From Treponema sp. JC4 (GTDB lineage Bacteria > Spirochaetota > Spirochaetia > Treponematales > Treponemataceae): a stretch of 64,000 nucleotides of DNA. The stretch is from NCBI RefSeq assembly GCF_000260795.1, contig NZ_AJGU01000004.1, positions 62,001 to 126,000 on the forward strand, in the 5' to 3' direction. The notes beneath the pieces are model-generated. The model was not told the origin of the DNA. It was given only the letters and a program-made list of their open reading frames with translations, and made no database searches. Both the position numbers and the translations under genes were made by a program. Shown here piece by piece: positions 52,244-60,181 of this stretch. The stretch's first letter is position 1. Every line of letters begins with the position of its first letter.

Positions 52244-53046
52244 TGAGTGAAGAAAGAAAATCAGTTCTCCAGGCGGCAGATATTTCTATTGTATTTGGTG
52301 GTCTTACTGCGGTTGCTAATTTTTCCTGCGATCTTAAGGAAGGCGAATTAATTGGTTTGATTGGTCCTAACGGGGCTGGTAAAACTACTGTATTTAATAT
52401 GCTGAGCGGAGTTTATACTCCTACAAGCGGTCAGATTACTTTCTGGGACAGAAACGGCAAGGTTCGGGTTACAAATAAAAAATCTCCAGCCCAGCTTAAT
52501 AAGATGGGTGTTGCGCGAACCTTCCAGAATATCCGCCTCTTTAACAGTCAGACAGTTGCTGATAATGTCCGCATTGCCCTTCATAATCAGAGAATCGTAA
52601 ATCCTTTTGACGTGCTTCTTCGTCTGCCTCGTTTCCGCCGCGACGAACAGCTTATGGATCAGAAGGTAGATCAGCTTCTTGCAATTTTGAAGCTCAGCGA
52701 AAAGAAAAATGAGCTTGCAAAAAATCTTCCTTACGGTGAGCAGCGCAAGCTTGAAATTGCCCGTGCGCTTGCTTCTAATCCAAAGCTTCTTTTGCTTGAT
52801 GAACCGGCTGCCGGAATGAACCCTCAGGAAACTGAAGAGCTGCGCCAGATGATTGAGCTTATCAGAAAGGAGTTTAAGCTTACTGTTCTTTTGATTGAGC
52901 ACGACATGAAGTTTGTAATGAACATCTGCGAACGCATTATGGTTTTGAACTACGGCCGTATTATTGCGGAAGGAAGTCCGGCGGAGATTAAGTCGAACCC
53001 GGATGTTATCAAGGCATATCTTGGATCGGAGGCTGGAGCATGTTAA
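52243..53046 (+). CDS. livG: Branched-chain amino acid ABC transporter ATPase LivG
   Basis: The 267-aa ATPase has Walker A GPNGAGKTTVFN, signature LPYGEQRKLEIARALA and Walker B LLLLDEPAAGMNP, followed by IEHDMKFVMNICERIMVLNY, typical of LivG. It overlaps livM by one base and livF by 7 nt, so expression is tightly coupled. Confidence 0.96.
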   Translation: MSEERKSVLQAADISIVFGGLTAVANFSCDLKEGELIGLIGPNGAGKTTVFNMLSGVYTPTSGQITFWDRNGKVRVTNKKSPAQLNKMGVARTFQNIRLFNSQTVADNVRIALHNQRIVNPFDVLLRLPRFRRDEQLMDQKVDQLLAILKLSEKKNELAKNLPYGEQRKLEIARALASNPKLLLLDEPAAGMNPQETEELRQMIELIRKEFKLTVLLIEHDMKFVMNICERIMVLNYGRIIAEGSPAEIKSNPDVIKAYLGSEAGAC

Positions 53047-53744
53047 AAGTAGAAAACTTAAGTGTAAATTACGGCTCGATTCGTGCCTTGAAAAATATTT
53101 CTTTTAATGTAGAAAAAGGTGAAATCATCACCCTGATTGGAAGTAACGGTGCTGGAAAAACAACAACCCTTCATTCTATTTCCAACCTTATTAAAAAGCA
53201 GAGCGGAACAATCACTTTTAACGGCGAAGACATTACAAATCTTGCTGCCGATAAAATCGTAACCCGCAATCTTATTCAGGTTCCGGAAGGACGCCGCATT
53301 TTCTTAAATCTTTCTGTAAAAGAAAATCTTGAGCTGGGCGCTTTTTTGCGTAACGACAAGGAGCAGATTGCCCGCGATCAGGAAATGGTTTTTGAATACT
53401 TTCCTCGTCTTAAGGAACGAATCCGCCAGAGTGCGGGAACCTTGTCCGGTGGTGAACTTCAGATGCTGGCAATGGGACGCGCCCTTATGGCACAGCCTCA
53501 GCTTCTGCTTCTGGACGAGCCTAGTATGGGTCTTGCTCCAATTTTTGTTGATGAAATCTTTAATATTGTTCAGAAAATCAATCAGGCCGGTACAACTATT
53601 CTTTTAGTTGAGCAGAATGCATTTAAAGCTTTGTCAATTGCCAATAGAGGGTATATACTAGAAACAGGAGAAATTACAAAAAGCGGTAATGCTCAGGATT
53701 TGATTTCTGATCCTGCCGTTAAGAGTGCTTACCTTGGTGGTTAG
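53040..53744 (+). CDS. livF: Branched-chain amino acid ABC transporter ATPase LivF
   Basis: The 234-aa second ATPase: Walker A GSNGAGKTTTLHS, signature LSGGELQMLAMGRALM and Walker B LLLLDEPSMGLAP, with the LivF phrase VPEGRRIFLNLSVKENLELG. GGAGGCTGGAGC upstream is inside livG. A CBS-ACT gene follows 30 nt later on the same strand. Confidence 0.96.
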   Translation: MLKVENLSVNYGSIRALKNISFNVEKGEIITLIGSNGAGKTTTLHSISNLIKKQSGTITFNGEDITNLAADKIVTRNLIQVPEGRRIFLNLSVKENLELGAFLRNDKEQIARDQEMVFEYFPRLKERIRQSAGTLSGGELQMLAMGRALMAQPQLLLLDEPSMGLAPIFVDEIFNIVQKINQAGTTILLVEQNAFKALSIANRGYILETGEITKSGNAQDLISDPAVKSAYLGG

Positions 53745-53774
53745 CGCTGCGTCTGCAAGAATTAGGAGGCCTAT

Positions 53775-54419
53775 ATGATTATTAAAGACGTGATGACAAA
53801 AAATCCTGTTTGTGTTGAGGAAAATACACCTATAACAGAAGCAAAACAGTTAATGTTGAAAAACGGTTTTGGAAAACTGCCGGTTTTGAACAGCTCAAAA
53901 AAACTGGTTGGAATTATCACAAAAAATGATATTGCAAAGGCTTCTCCTTCTGAAGCAACAACGCTTGATATGTACGAAATCAGCTATCTGCTTTCTAAAT
54001 TGACCTGCGGAAAGTGCATGACTAAAAAGGTGCTTACCGTAAGCGAAAATGAGGTTGTCGAAGAAGCAGCAAGACTGATGATCGATAATGAAATCGGTTG
54101 TGTACCGGTTGTTGAAAATGATGTTGTAGTTGGAATTGTTACAGAAAGTGACCTCTTCCAGCTCTTTACAAATATGTTCGGTGCCCGCTACAAGGGAGTT
54201 CGCGCAAATTTCTACATGCAGGATAAGCCTGGCCAGCTTGCAGGTTTTGCGGCAAAGGTTGCAGAAGCAAAAGGTAATGTAATTGCAATTGTAACCCGCG
54301 AATCTGAAAAGCAGGGAACCAGACGGGTAACTGTAAAGGCAACAGATATTTCCATTGATTCAATGAAGTCAATTCTTGCTGAATCAAATGCAGAAATTAT
54401 AGATATCCGCGTGATTTAA
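53775..54419 (+). CDS. CBS-pair and ACT-domain protein, likely regulatory
   Basis: The 214-aa protein has two CBS motifs (about 1-60, IIKDVMTKNPVCVEENTPIT; about 75-130, CMTKKVLTVSENEVVEEAAR) and a C-terminal ACT-like domain (about 142-214, ANFYMQDKPGQLAGFAAKVA). CBS pairs bind adenine nucleotides and ACT domains often bind amino acids. AGGAGG precedes the ATG. Co-direction with livF 30 nt upstream suggests it reports energy and branched-chain amino acid state; that link is inference. Confidence 0.85.
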   Translation: MIIKDVMTKNPVCVEENTPITEAKQLMLKNGFGKLPVLNSSKKLVGIITKNDIAKASPSEATTLDMYEISYLLSKLTCGKCMTKKVLTVSENEVVEEAARLMIDNEIGCVPVVENDVVVGIVTESDLFQLFTNMFGARYKGVRANFYMQDKPGQLAGFAAKVAEAKGNVIAIVTRESEKQGTRRVTVKATDISIDSMKSILAESNAEIIDIRVI

Positions 54420-54436
54420 AATTTTTTTGAGTGTAA

Positions 54437-54465
54437 TTGTTATTAATCCGTTTGCCTTGTATAAT
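54437..54465 (+). promoter_or_regulatory. Promoter of the 488-aa gene, predicted almost leaderless
   Basis: TTGTTA (54437-54442) and TATAAT (54460-54465) with 17 bp between; +1 near 54472 leaves only five bases before the ATG at 54477. No Shine-Dalgarno is possible. Confidence 0.55.
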
Positions 54466-54476
54466 ACACGGCGACA

Positions 54477-55943
54477 ATGATTGATTTTAATTACACACAA
54501 ATTATAAATTCTTATCTCTGTTCTCAGTGTGATGTTTTTACTGTTGACGATTTTTATCATTATTTAAAATCAAACGGCATAAAGGCAACTAAAACAGAAA
54601 TTCATACGCTGCTTCATTCTTCAGATTTAGTATTTCCTCTGATAAATAACCAGTATGTTACCCGTGCAGGCGTTTTTGAAGGCCGCTGGTTCTCTTTTAA
54701 GCCGAGTAAGGAAGAAATTGATAAGGGACAGATTATTCTGGGGCACCGCTGTATGCCTTTTGTAAATCCCGAAATTCCGCCGGATGAAATTCAGGTTTAT
54801 GTAAACTCCAAAATTATTGAAAAAGAAAATGCAACTTTTACAATGAATTTTGCCCTTGATACCTTTGCACTTTTTGGTGAAGGCTACGTAATTCCCTATG
54901 TTGTAAATGATAAGGCAAATAAGGACGTTTCGCTTTCTTCTGTTCAATATTCCCTGCCGACAGAAATTACCCTTACTTCCTGGCCGCTGAAAAAAATTGC
55001 GGGTAAAGGGGGCATAAAATTCGGAGACAGAATCCTTTGCCGCGTAGTAGACTGGGCAGAAAGTATTGTAGAAATGTCGGTTTTACCGGGCTCTCAGGAG
55101 GAAATGATTATTTCTTCTGCTTCGATAGAGCGTGAAAACTGGTACACTGATTTTGAAAACGGACTTTTACAGAGCTTTGATAAAAACGGTCCTGCTGGTT
55201 CTATAGAAGAACAACTGGCCTTTTTGTATCTGGAACATCAGGAAGAGCTTTGTATAAAAAACTGCGGTTCTTCTGAAGAGTTTTTAAAGCATACGACAAA
55301 AATCGGTTTTTCTCCTTACGGGGTAGAAACCAGAATCTGGCGTACAGGGGAAGATGTTCCTTACATTGGAAAGTGGAATCAGTCAATTTCCAACGACCTT
55401 CTTCTTTCTGAAATGAGCATTACTTTTACTCCTCAGGTTGTGGATGCCTTTCTTGAAGATTTTATCTGGGATAATCTTAAGGCAAAGAAAAAGCGCCAGA
55501 TTTCTGACCTGGTTGCAGAGGTTTTTCCGGGTAGCCTTCATCTCAATCCTGAAGAGAGAAATCTGCTCATGTTGAACATGGAAAAACGCCATGATATAAT
55601 AGAAAAAGATTATAACCAGTTTTCGGATTTTGGAATCGCACCAATCCGAAAGCGGATGCTAAAGCTTTTTTCAAACGTAAATGAACTTATCTGCGATATT
55701 GCAGGTTCAAATGTTTCTGTGTCGGATTTTCCCCAGCAGGAGCTTGTAATTTTATCGCAGCTTTTCAGTCATGTGGTTCATTTATTAGAAGATGTTGAAA
55801 ATCTTGTCTTGCGCGAACAATTTCCAATTGATGATGTTGCACTTTCTCTTAATGGTATGGAAGAAACGTTTGAGGATATTGTATATACGCTGAAAGCGGC
55901 GCTGGAAAGTAATAAATATAAAGGATTCGGATTAGTAGAGTAG
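54477..55943 (+). CDS. Large protein of unknown function
   Basis: The 488-aa product has no signal peptide or membrane helix. Residues 15-70 (QCDVFTVDDFYHYLKSNGIK and following) look like a small winged-helix fold; the middle is rich in beta-type sequence with a WFSFKPSKEEIDKGQIILGH segment; the last 130 residues are helical with coiled-coil character (LPQQELVILSQLF-like, LLEDVENLVLREQ). I do not recognise a family. It is 11 nt upstream of a ptsN-like gene in the same operon, so a role in nitrogen-PTS signalling is possible but unproven. Confidence 0.8.
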   Translation: MIDFNYTQIINSYLCSQCDVFTVDDFYHYLKSNGIKATKTEIHTLLHSSDLVFPLINNQYVTRAGVFEGRWFSFKPSKEEIDKGQIILGHRCMPFVNPEIPPDEIQVYVNSKIIEKENATFTMNFALDTFALFGEGYVIPYVVNDKANKDVSLSSVQYSLPTEITLTSWPLKKIAGKGGIKFGDRILCRVVDWAESIVEMSVLPGSQEEMIISSASIERENWYTDFENGLLQSFDKNGPAGSIEEQLAFLYLEHQEELCIKNCGSSEEFLKHTTKIGFSPYGVETRIWRTGEDVPYIGKWNQSISNDLLLSEMSITFTPQVVDAFLEDFIWDNLKAKKKRQISDLVAEVFPGSLHLNPEERNLLMLNMEKRHDIIEKDYNQFSDFGIAPIRKRMLKLFSNVNELICDIAGSNVSVSDFPQQELVILSQLFSHVVHLLEDVENLVLREQFPIDDVALSLNGMEETFEDIVYTLKAALESNKYKGFGLVE

Positions 55944-55954
55944 GAGAAAAAAGT

Positions 55955-56416
55955 ATGGGTGCAGCTGTTGATATTGCAGACATGATACACCGTGGTGGAG
56001 TTTTTGAGCTTGAAGGAAAAAATCCACAGGAAGTTTATTCAAAAATTACAAAACTGGTAAAACTTCCGGCGGGAACTGACCCTGAAGTAGTTTATAAATC
56101 GCTTTGTGAACGTGAACAGGTTTTGACAACTGCTGTAGGAAATGGAATTGCACTTCCTCACACAAGAACTCCTGTTTTGAATTCTGAAGATTCCGAAGCA
56201 ATCTGTGTTGTTTATCTTAAAAATCCTATTGATATGAAGGCTATCGACGGAAGACCTGTTTCTGTAATGTTTGTTCTGCTTGCAGCAAGTACACAGACAC
56301 ATCTTTCAGTGCTTTCAAAACTTGCAGGGCTTTTTAATAATTCTAAATTTAAACTTGCGCTGGAAAGAAAAACCGGTGAAGAAAGACTTGCGGCAATTAT
56401 CCGCGGAGTAGCTTAG
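55955..56416 (+). CDS. ptsN: PTS EIIA(Ntr)-like regulatory protein
   Basis: The 153-aa protein has the EIIA(Ntr) fold: VYKSLCEREQVLTTAVGNGI followed by ALPHTRTP, with the phosphorylatable His in LPHTR, and FVLLAASTQTHLSVLSKLAG. No EIIB/EIIC partner is present, as for regulatory PtsN proteins that sense nitrogen or potassium state through PtsP/NPr-type phosphotransfer. AGGAG lies before the ATG. Confidence 0.87.
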   Translation: MGAAVDIADMIHRGGVFELEGKNPQEVYSKITKLVKLPAGTDPEVVYKSLCEREQVLTTAVGNGIALPHTRTPVLNSEDSEAICVVYLKNPIDMKAIDGRPVSVMFVLLAASTQTHLSVLSKLAGLFNNSKFKLALERKTGEERLAAIIRGVA

Positions 56417-56454
56417 GAAAAAAAATTTAATCGGCATTTTTTTAGAGGTGATAT

Positions 56455-58431
56455 ATGGACAAAAAAACTATTGAAGCTGTGGCAACATCAATCCGCAGCT
56501 TGTCTATGGACGCAATTCAGAAGGCTAATTCTGGACATCCAGGACTTCCTTTGGGAGCTGCAGAACTTGCAGCTGTATTGTACGGTGAAGTTTTGAAGCA
56601 CAACCCTGCTGATTCAAAATGGGCTGACCGCGACCGCTTTGTACTTTCTGCAGGTCATGGTTCAATGCTTCTTTACAGCATTCTTCATCTTGCTGGTTAC
56701 AAAGTAAGCATGGATGATATCAAGAACTTCCGTCAGGTTGGTTCTAAATGTCCTGGACATCCTGAATTTGGTGATACAGACGGCGTAGAATGTACTGGTG
56801 GTCCTCTTGGACAGGGCGTTTCTATGGCTGTTGGTATGGCAGTAGCAGAATCTATGCTTGCTGCTAAGTTCAATACTGCAAAACACACAATCGTAGACCA
56901 CTATACATACTCTCTGGTGGGTGAAGGATGTTTGCAGGAAGGTGTTGCATCTGAAGCTTGTTCTTTGGCTGGTAACCTTAAACTTGGTAAACTTATCGTA
57001 TTCTACGATCAGAATAAGATTTCTATTGATGGTAATACAGACATTACTTTCACTGATGATATTGCAAAACGCTACGAAGCTTACGGCTGGCAGGTTTTGA
57101 AAGGTGATATGTATGATGTAGAAGGCATTGCAAAACTTGTTGCAGAAGCTAAAAAATGCTCAGACAAACCTTCTTTGATTATGCTCAAGTCTGTAATTGG
57201 AAAGAGCGCTCCAAAACAGGGAACAGCTGATGTTCACGGAGCACCTCTTGGAGCTGAAGGAATTGTTGAAGCAAAGAAAGTTCTTGGTCTTCCAACAGAC
57301 AAAGACTTCTACGTTCTTCCTGAAGCTTACAAATATTTTGAAGATAAAAAAGCTGCATTTGCAAAAGCAGAAGCTGACTGGAATGCTGAATTTGACGCTT
57401 GGGCAAAAGAAAATCCTGAACTCAAGAAGCTCTGGGATGCTTACCATTCTGACAGCGTAACAGACGCATCTGTAAAAGATGTTGAATATAAGGTAGGCGA
57501 CGCTTGCGCTACACGTGATGCTTCTGGAAAAGCATTGAACGTAATTGCTGCCCGCTTTGCTAACCTTGTTGGTGGTTCTGCTGACCTTATGGGACCAAAC
57601 AAGACTGCATTCAAGGCAACTGACAACGGAACTTTCAGCCCTGCTAACCGCGCTGGCCGTACAATTGAATACGGTATCCGCGAGTTTGCAATGTCTGCTG
57701 TTTGTGCTGGTATTTCTTTGCACGGCGGTCTCCGTCCATTCTGTGCTACATTCCTTGTATTCGCTGATTACCTCCGCCCATCACTCCGCGTTGTTTCTTT
57801 GATGAAGCAGCCTGTAATTTATGTATTCACACACGATTCAATCTACGTAGGTGAAGATGGTCCTACACACCAGCCAATTGAAACTATGACTTCTTTGCGC
57901 GCTATTCCTGGTGTTCAGGCAATCCGCCCTGGTGACCCTGAAGAATCTATGGAAGCATGGAATATGGCTTATGCTTCTAAAGATCACCCGGTTTGTATGG
58001 CATTTACACGCCAGGCTCTTGCAGTTTACGAAAAAGCTGATAAGAACTGGAAGAAGAATATGGCAGAAAAGGGTGCTTACGTTGTACAGGAAGGAAGCGC
58101 AAACCCAGATATTACAATCCTTGCAAGCGGTTCTGAAGTAAACATGGCTTTGGATGCTGCTAAGCTTGTAAGCGGAAAAGCTATCCGCGTAGTTTCTGTT
58201 CCAGATTTGAAGAAGTTCGAAGGACTTTCTAAGGCTGAACAGGACAAGATTATGGGAAATCCAAAACGCGTTGTTTGTACAGAAGCCGGTATTTCTATGG
58301 AATGGCTCCAGTTCACTTCAAAAGAGAACTGCTTCTGTCTTGATAACTTTGGTACTTCTGGTCCTGCTAAGAAAGTTGCTGAGTTCTTCCACTTCACAGC
58401 AGAAGATTTGGCAAAATTGCTGAACAAATAG
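56455..58431 (+). CDS. tkt: Transketolase
   Basis: The 658-aa thiamine-diphosphate enzyme moves two-carbon units in the pentose phosphate pathway. Motifs: NSGHPGLPLGAAELAAVLYG, FVLSAGHGSMLLYSILHLAG, GGPLGQGVSMAVGMAVAE, the ThDP/metal site VGEGCLQEGVASEACSLAGN and YVGEDGPTHQPIETMTSLRA. Codon use is strongly biased, suggesting high expression. AGAGGTGAT precedes the ATG and a terminator follows. A PRPP synthetase gene, using its product ribose 5-phosphate, lies downstream. Confidence 0.97.
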   Translation: MDKKTIEAVATSIRSLSMDAIQKANSGHPGLPLGAAELAAVLYGEVLKHNPADSKWADRDRFVLSAGHGSMLLYSILHLAGYKVSMDDIKNFRQVGSKCPGHPEFGDTDGVECTGGPLGQGVSMAVGMAVAESMLAAKFNTAKHTIVDHYTYSLVGEGCLQEGVASEACSLAGNLKLGKLIVFYDQNKISIDGNTDITFTDDIAKRYEAYGWQVLKGDMYDVEGIAKLVAEAKKCSDKPSLIMLKSVIGKSAPKQGTADVHGAPLGAEGIVEAKKVLGLPTDKDFYVLPEAYKYFEDKKAAFAKAEADWNAEFDAWAKENPELKKLWDAYHSDSVTDASVKDVEYKVGDACATRDASGKALNVIAARFANLVGGSADLMGPNKTAFKATDNGTFSPANRAGRTIEYGIREFAMSAVCAGISLHGGLRPFCATFLVFADYLRPSLRVVSLMKQPVIYVFTHDSIYVGEDGPTHQPIETMTSLRAIPGVQAIRPGDPEESMEAWNMAYASKDHPVCMAFTRQALAVYEKADKNWKKNMAEKGAYVVQEGSANPDITILASGSEVNMALDAAKLVSGKAIRVVSVPDLKKFEGLSKAEQDKIMGNPKRVVCTEAGISMEWLQFTSKENCFCLDNFGTSGPAKKVAEFFHFTAEDLAKLLNK

Positions 58432-58454
58432 ATAATTTTGTAAGATGAATAATG

Positions 58455-58488
58455 AGGCTGTTCTCAAGCTTGGGAGGGCAGCCTTTTT
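58455..58488 (+). terminator. Terminator after transketolase
   Basis: AGGCTG (58455-58460) pairs with CAGCCT (58479-58484), with inner CTC/GAG pairing, followed by T5. It ends the ptsN-tkt unit. Confidence 0.7.
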
Positions 58489-58497
58489 AATTTTAAA

Positions 58498-58805
58498 TGG
58501 CATAACGCCCGAGCGTAGAGGGTGGCGAAGCCAGTCTTGCAGACAATGGTATTATAAAGTTGAAGGGGAAATTTGCGCAAGGGAGCGAAGCGTGGTTCAA
58601 AAACACTCTGATTGTTGTGACCGCGAAAGCGGTCAGTATTATAGTTTCTTTGCAACAATCAGCGTGTAGCGCGATATCGTGCGGTTTTGAACCATGCTTC
58701 GTGACCGGGAGCAATTTTTAATTAATATATTTATAATACCATTGTCTGTAAGACCGAACGTAGTGGAGCCCGGAAGGCGAGTAGGTGTTAGGACTGGCGC
58801 AAATG
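58498..58805. repeat. Composite repeat: outer inverted repeat with element copy B nested inside
   Basis: Arms at 58533-58558 and 58730-58755 are 26-bp inverted copies (two G-T mismatches) containing AGACAATGGTATTATAAA. Further out are GC-rich blocks (58500-58532 and 58756-58800). The 140-bp element B fills the space between the arms, which looks like insertion of one repeat into another. This explains almost the whole 434-bp gap between tkt and the PRPP synthetase gene. Confidence 0.7.
58574..58713 (+). repeat. 140-bp three-arm structured element, copy B
   Basis: Nearly identical to copy A, but the changes preserve pairing: P1 CGAAGCGTGGTTCAAAA (58586-58602)/TTTTGAACCATGCTTCG (58685-58701), where TGTAGC/GCTACA of copy A has become CGAAGC/GCTTCG, and the terminal pair G-C is T-A. 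The cap GACCGC-GAAA-GCGGTC is unchanged; P3 is GCGCG-ATAT-CGTGC with one G-T pair. Confidence 0.85.
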
Positions 58806-58834
58806 TTGTAAAAAACCGCAAGATTTGGTATAGT
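58806..58834 (+). promoter_or_regulatory. Promoter of the PRPP synthetase gene
   Basis: TTGTAA (58806-58811) and TATAGT (58829-58834) with 17 bp between; start near 58841, leaving 25 nt with AGGGG before the ATG. Confidence 0.65.
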
Positions 58835-58865
58835 TTTCATATCTAAATTATAAAGGGGTCTTGAA

Positions 58866-60167
58866 ATGCCTTATTCGGAACCAACAAGTCTTGCGATTGT
58901 TGCCTGTCCTGGTGGCGAAGCTTTCGCCGATGAAGTCATAACGCACCTCAAACACATGTATAAACACCGCTTCACTTTGAAGAACGATGTTATATCTAAG
59001 CGTTATGAGCTAACTAAAGAAGAGCTTGTGAGCAATATCAACCTGCATAACGATGTGCAGACAAGTGATTTGTGCATAAGAGGAGCTACAGATAAGTACC
59101 GTCCGCCTGTATTCAAGGTAAATGCTCGGTTTACTTATTTTGCAAATGGTGAGTTCAAGACTGAACTTCTTGAAACTATCCGCGGAAAAGATGTATTTAT
59201 CTTCCAGGATGTTGAAAATCACGAAGTTCTGACACTCAATGGCGGAAAAAACAAAGCAGTGCTTTCTGTAAATGACCACGTAATGTCTCTGCTTGTTACA
59301 ATTGACGCAGTACGTCAGGCAGGAGCTGAAAAAATCACTCTTGTTGTACCGTCTTATCCTTACAGCCGTCAGCATAAGAAGAAGGGCCGCGAAGGACTTA
59401 CTGCATCTATGCTTGGCCACATGTATGAGCTTCTGGGCGTTACCCGCATTATTACTCTCGATATTCACTCTCGCGAAATTGTAAACGCTTTCTCAAAAAT
59501 CAATCTTGAAAACCTTCACGCAAGTTATCAGATTATCCGTGAACTTGGAAAAATCGTTGACTTGAGCGGTAAGAAAGAGGATCTGGTTATTGTTTCGCCT
59601 GATACTGGTGCTATTGACCGAAATAAATTCTACGCTTCTGGTTTGAAACTGCCTCTGGCTATGATTTACAAGGAGCGCGATTATTCTATCGTAACTCAGA
59701 ATGCTAACGAAACTAACATCAAGTCTGTTAAGCTTTTGGGTGACGTAAAAGGTAAGGTTGCCTTCCTTGCTGATGATATGCTTGGAACTGGTGGTACTTT
59801 GCTTAAGGCTATGGGATTCTTGAAAGAGCAGGGAGCTACAAAAGTTATCTGTGCTATTTCTCTTCCATTCTTTACTGGTAATGCAATTGAGCTTTTTGAT
59901 AAGGCTTATGAAGAAGGACTCTTCTACCGCATCATCGGTACTAACGCAGTTTACCACGAAGAGCTTTTGAAGCGCGAATGGTTTATCAACACAAACGTAA
60001 GCGGACTTTTTGCAAACGTAATTACACGCGTTCACTACAATCAGTCGCTCAGCGATTTGCTTGATAACCGCAATATTATAGAAAAACTCGTAAAGCTGCA
60101 GAATACTCCTGCGTCAGAAAAATCTGACAAAAAGGATGAAAAAAAGGATGATACTAAGGCTGAGTAA
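58866..60167 (+). CDS. prs: Ribose-phosphate pyrophosphokinase, long form
   Basis: Makes PRPP from ribose 5-phosphate and ATP for nucleotide and amino acid synthesis. At 433 aa it is about 115 residues longer than the usual enzyme because of an N-terminal region (about 1-95) and a Lys/Asp/Glu tail (last 25 residues). Core motifs: the catalytic loop SYPYSRQHKKKGREGLTASM, ITLDIHSREIVNAF, and the PRPP loop LADDMLGTGGTLLKAM (about 301-316, usual VDDMxDTAGT). The divergence suggests altered regulation or a class peculiar to spirochaetes. Confidence 0.88.
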   Translation: MPYSEPTSLAIVACPGGEAFADEVITHLKHMYKHRFTLKNDVISKRYELTKEELVSNINLHNDVQTSDLCIRGATDKYRPPVFKVNARFTYFANGEFKTELLETIRGKDVFIFQDVENHEVLTLNGGKNKAVLSVNDHVMSLLVTIDAVRQAGAEKITLVVPSYPYSRQHKKKGREGLTASMLGHMYELLGVTRIITLDIHSREIVNAFSKINLENLHASYQIIRELGKIVDLSGKKEDLVIVSPDTGAIDRNKFYASGLKLPLAMIYKERDYSIVTQNANETNIKSVKLLGDVKGKVAFLADDMLGTGGTLLKAMGFLKEQGATKVICAISLPFFTGNAIELFDKAYEEGLFYRIIGTNAVYHEELLKREWFINTNVSGLFANVITRVHYNQSLSDLLDNRNIIEKLVKLQNTPASEKSDKKDEKKDDTKAE

Positions 60168-60181
60168 TCTGCCCTAAATCC

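Noticed and set aside
50091-54419. Substrate-binding protein (livJ/livK) for the liv transporter
   Set aside because: No exported binding-protein gene is present in or beside the operon; it must be encoded elsewhere.
43389-58713. Insertion sequence or CRISPR repeat explanation for the 140-bp copies
   Set aside because: There is no transposase frame within or near any copy and no regular spacer arrangement; the copies are single, kilobases apart and internally paired.
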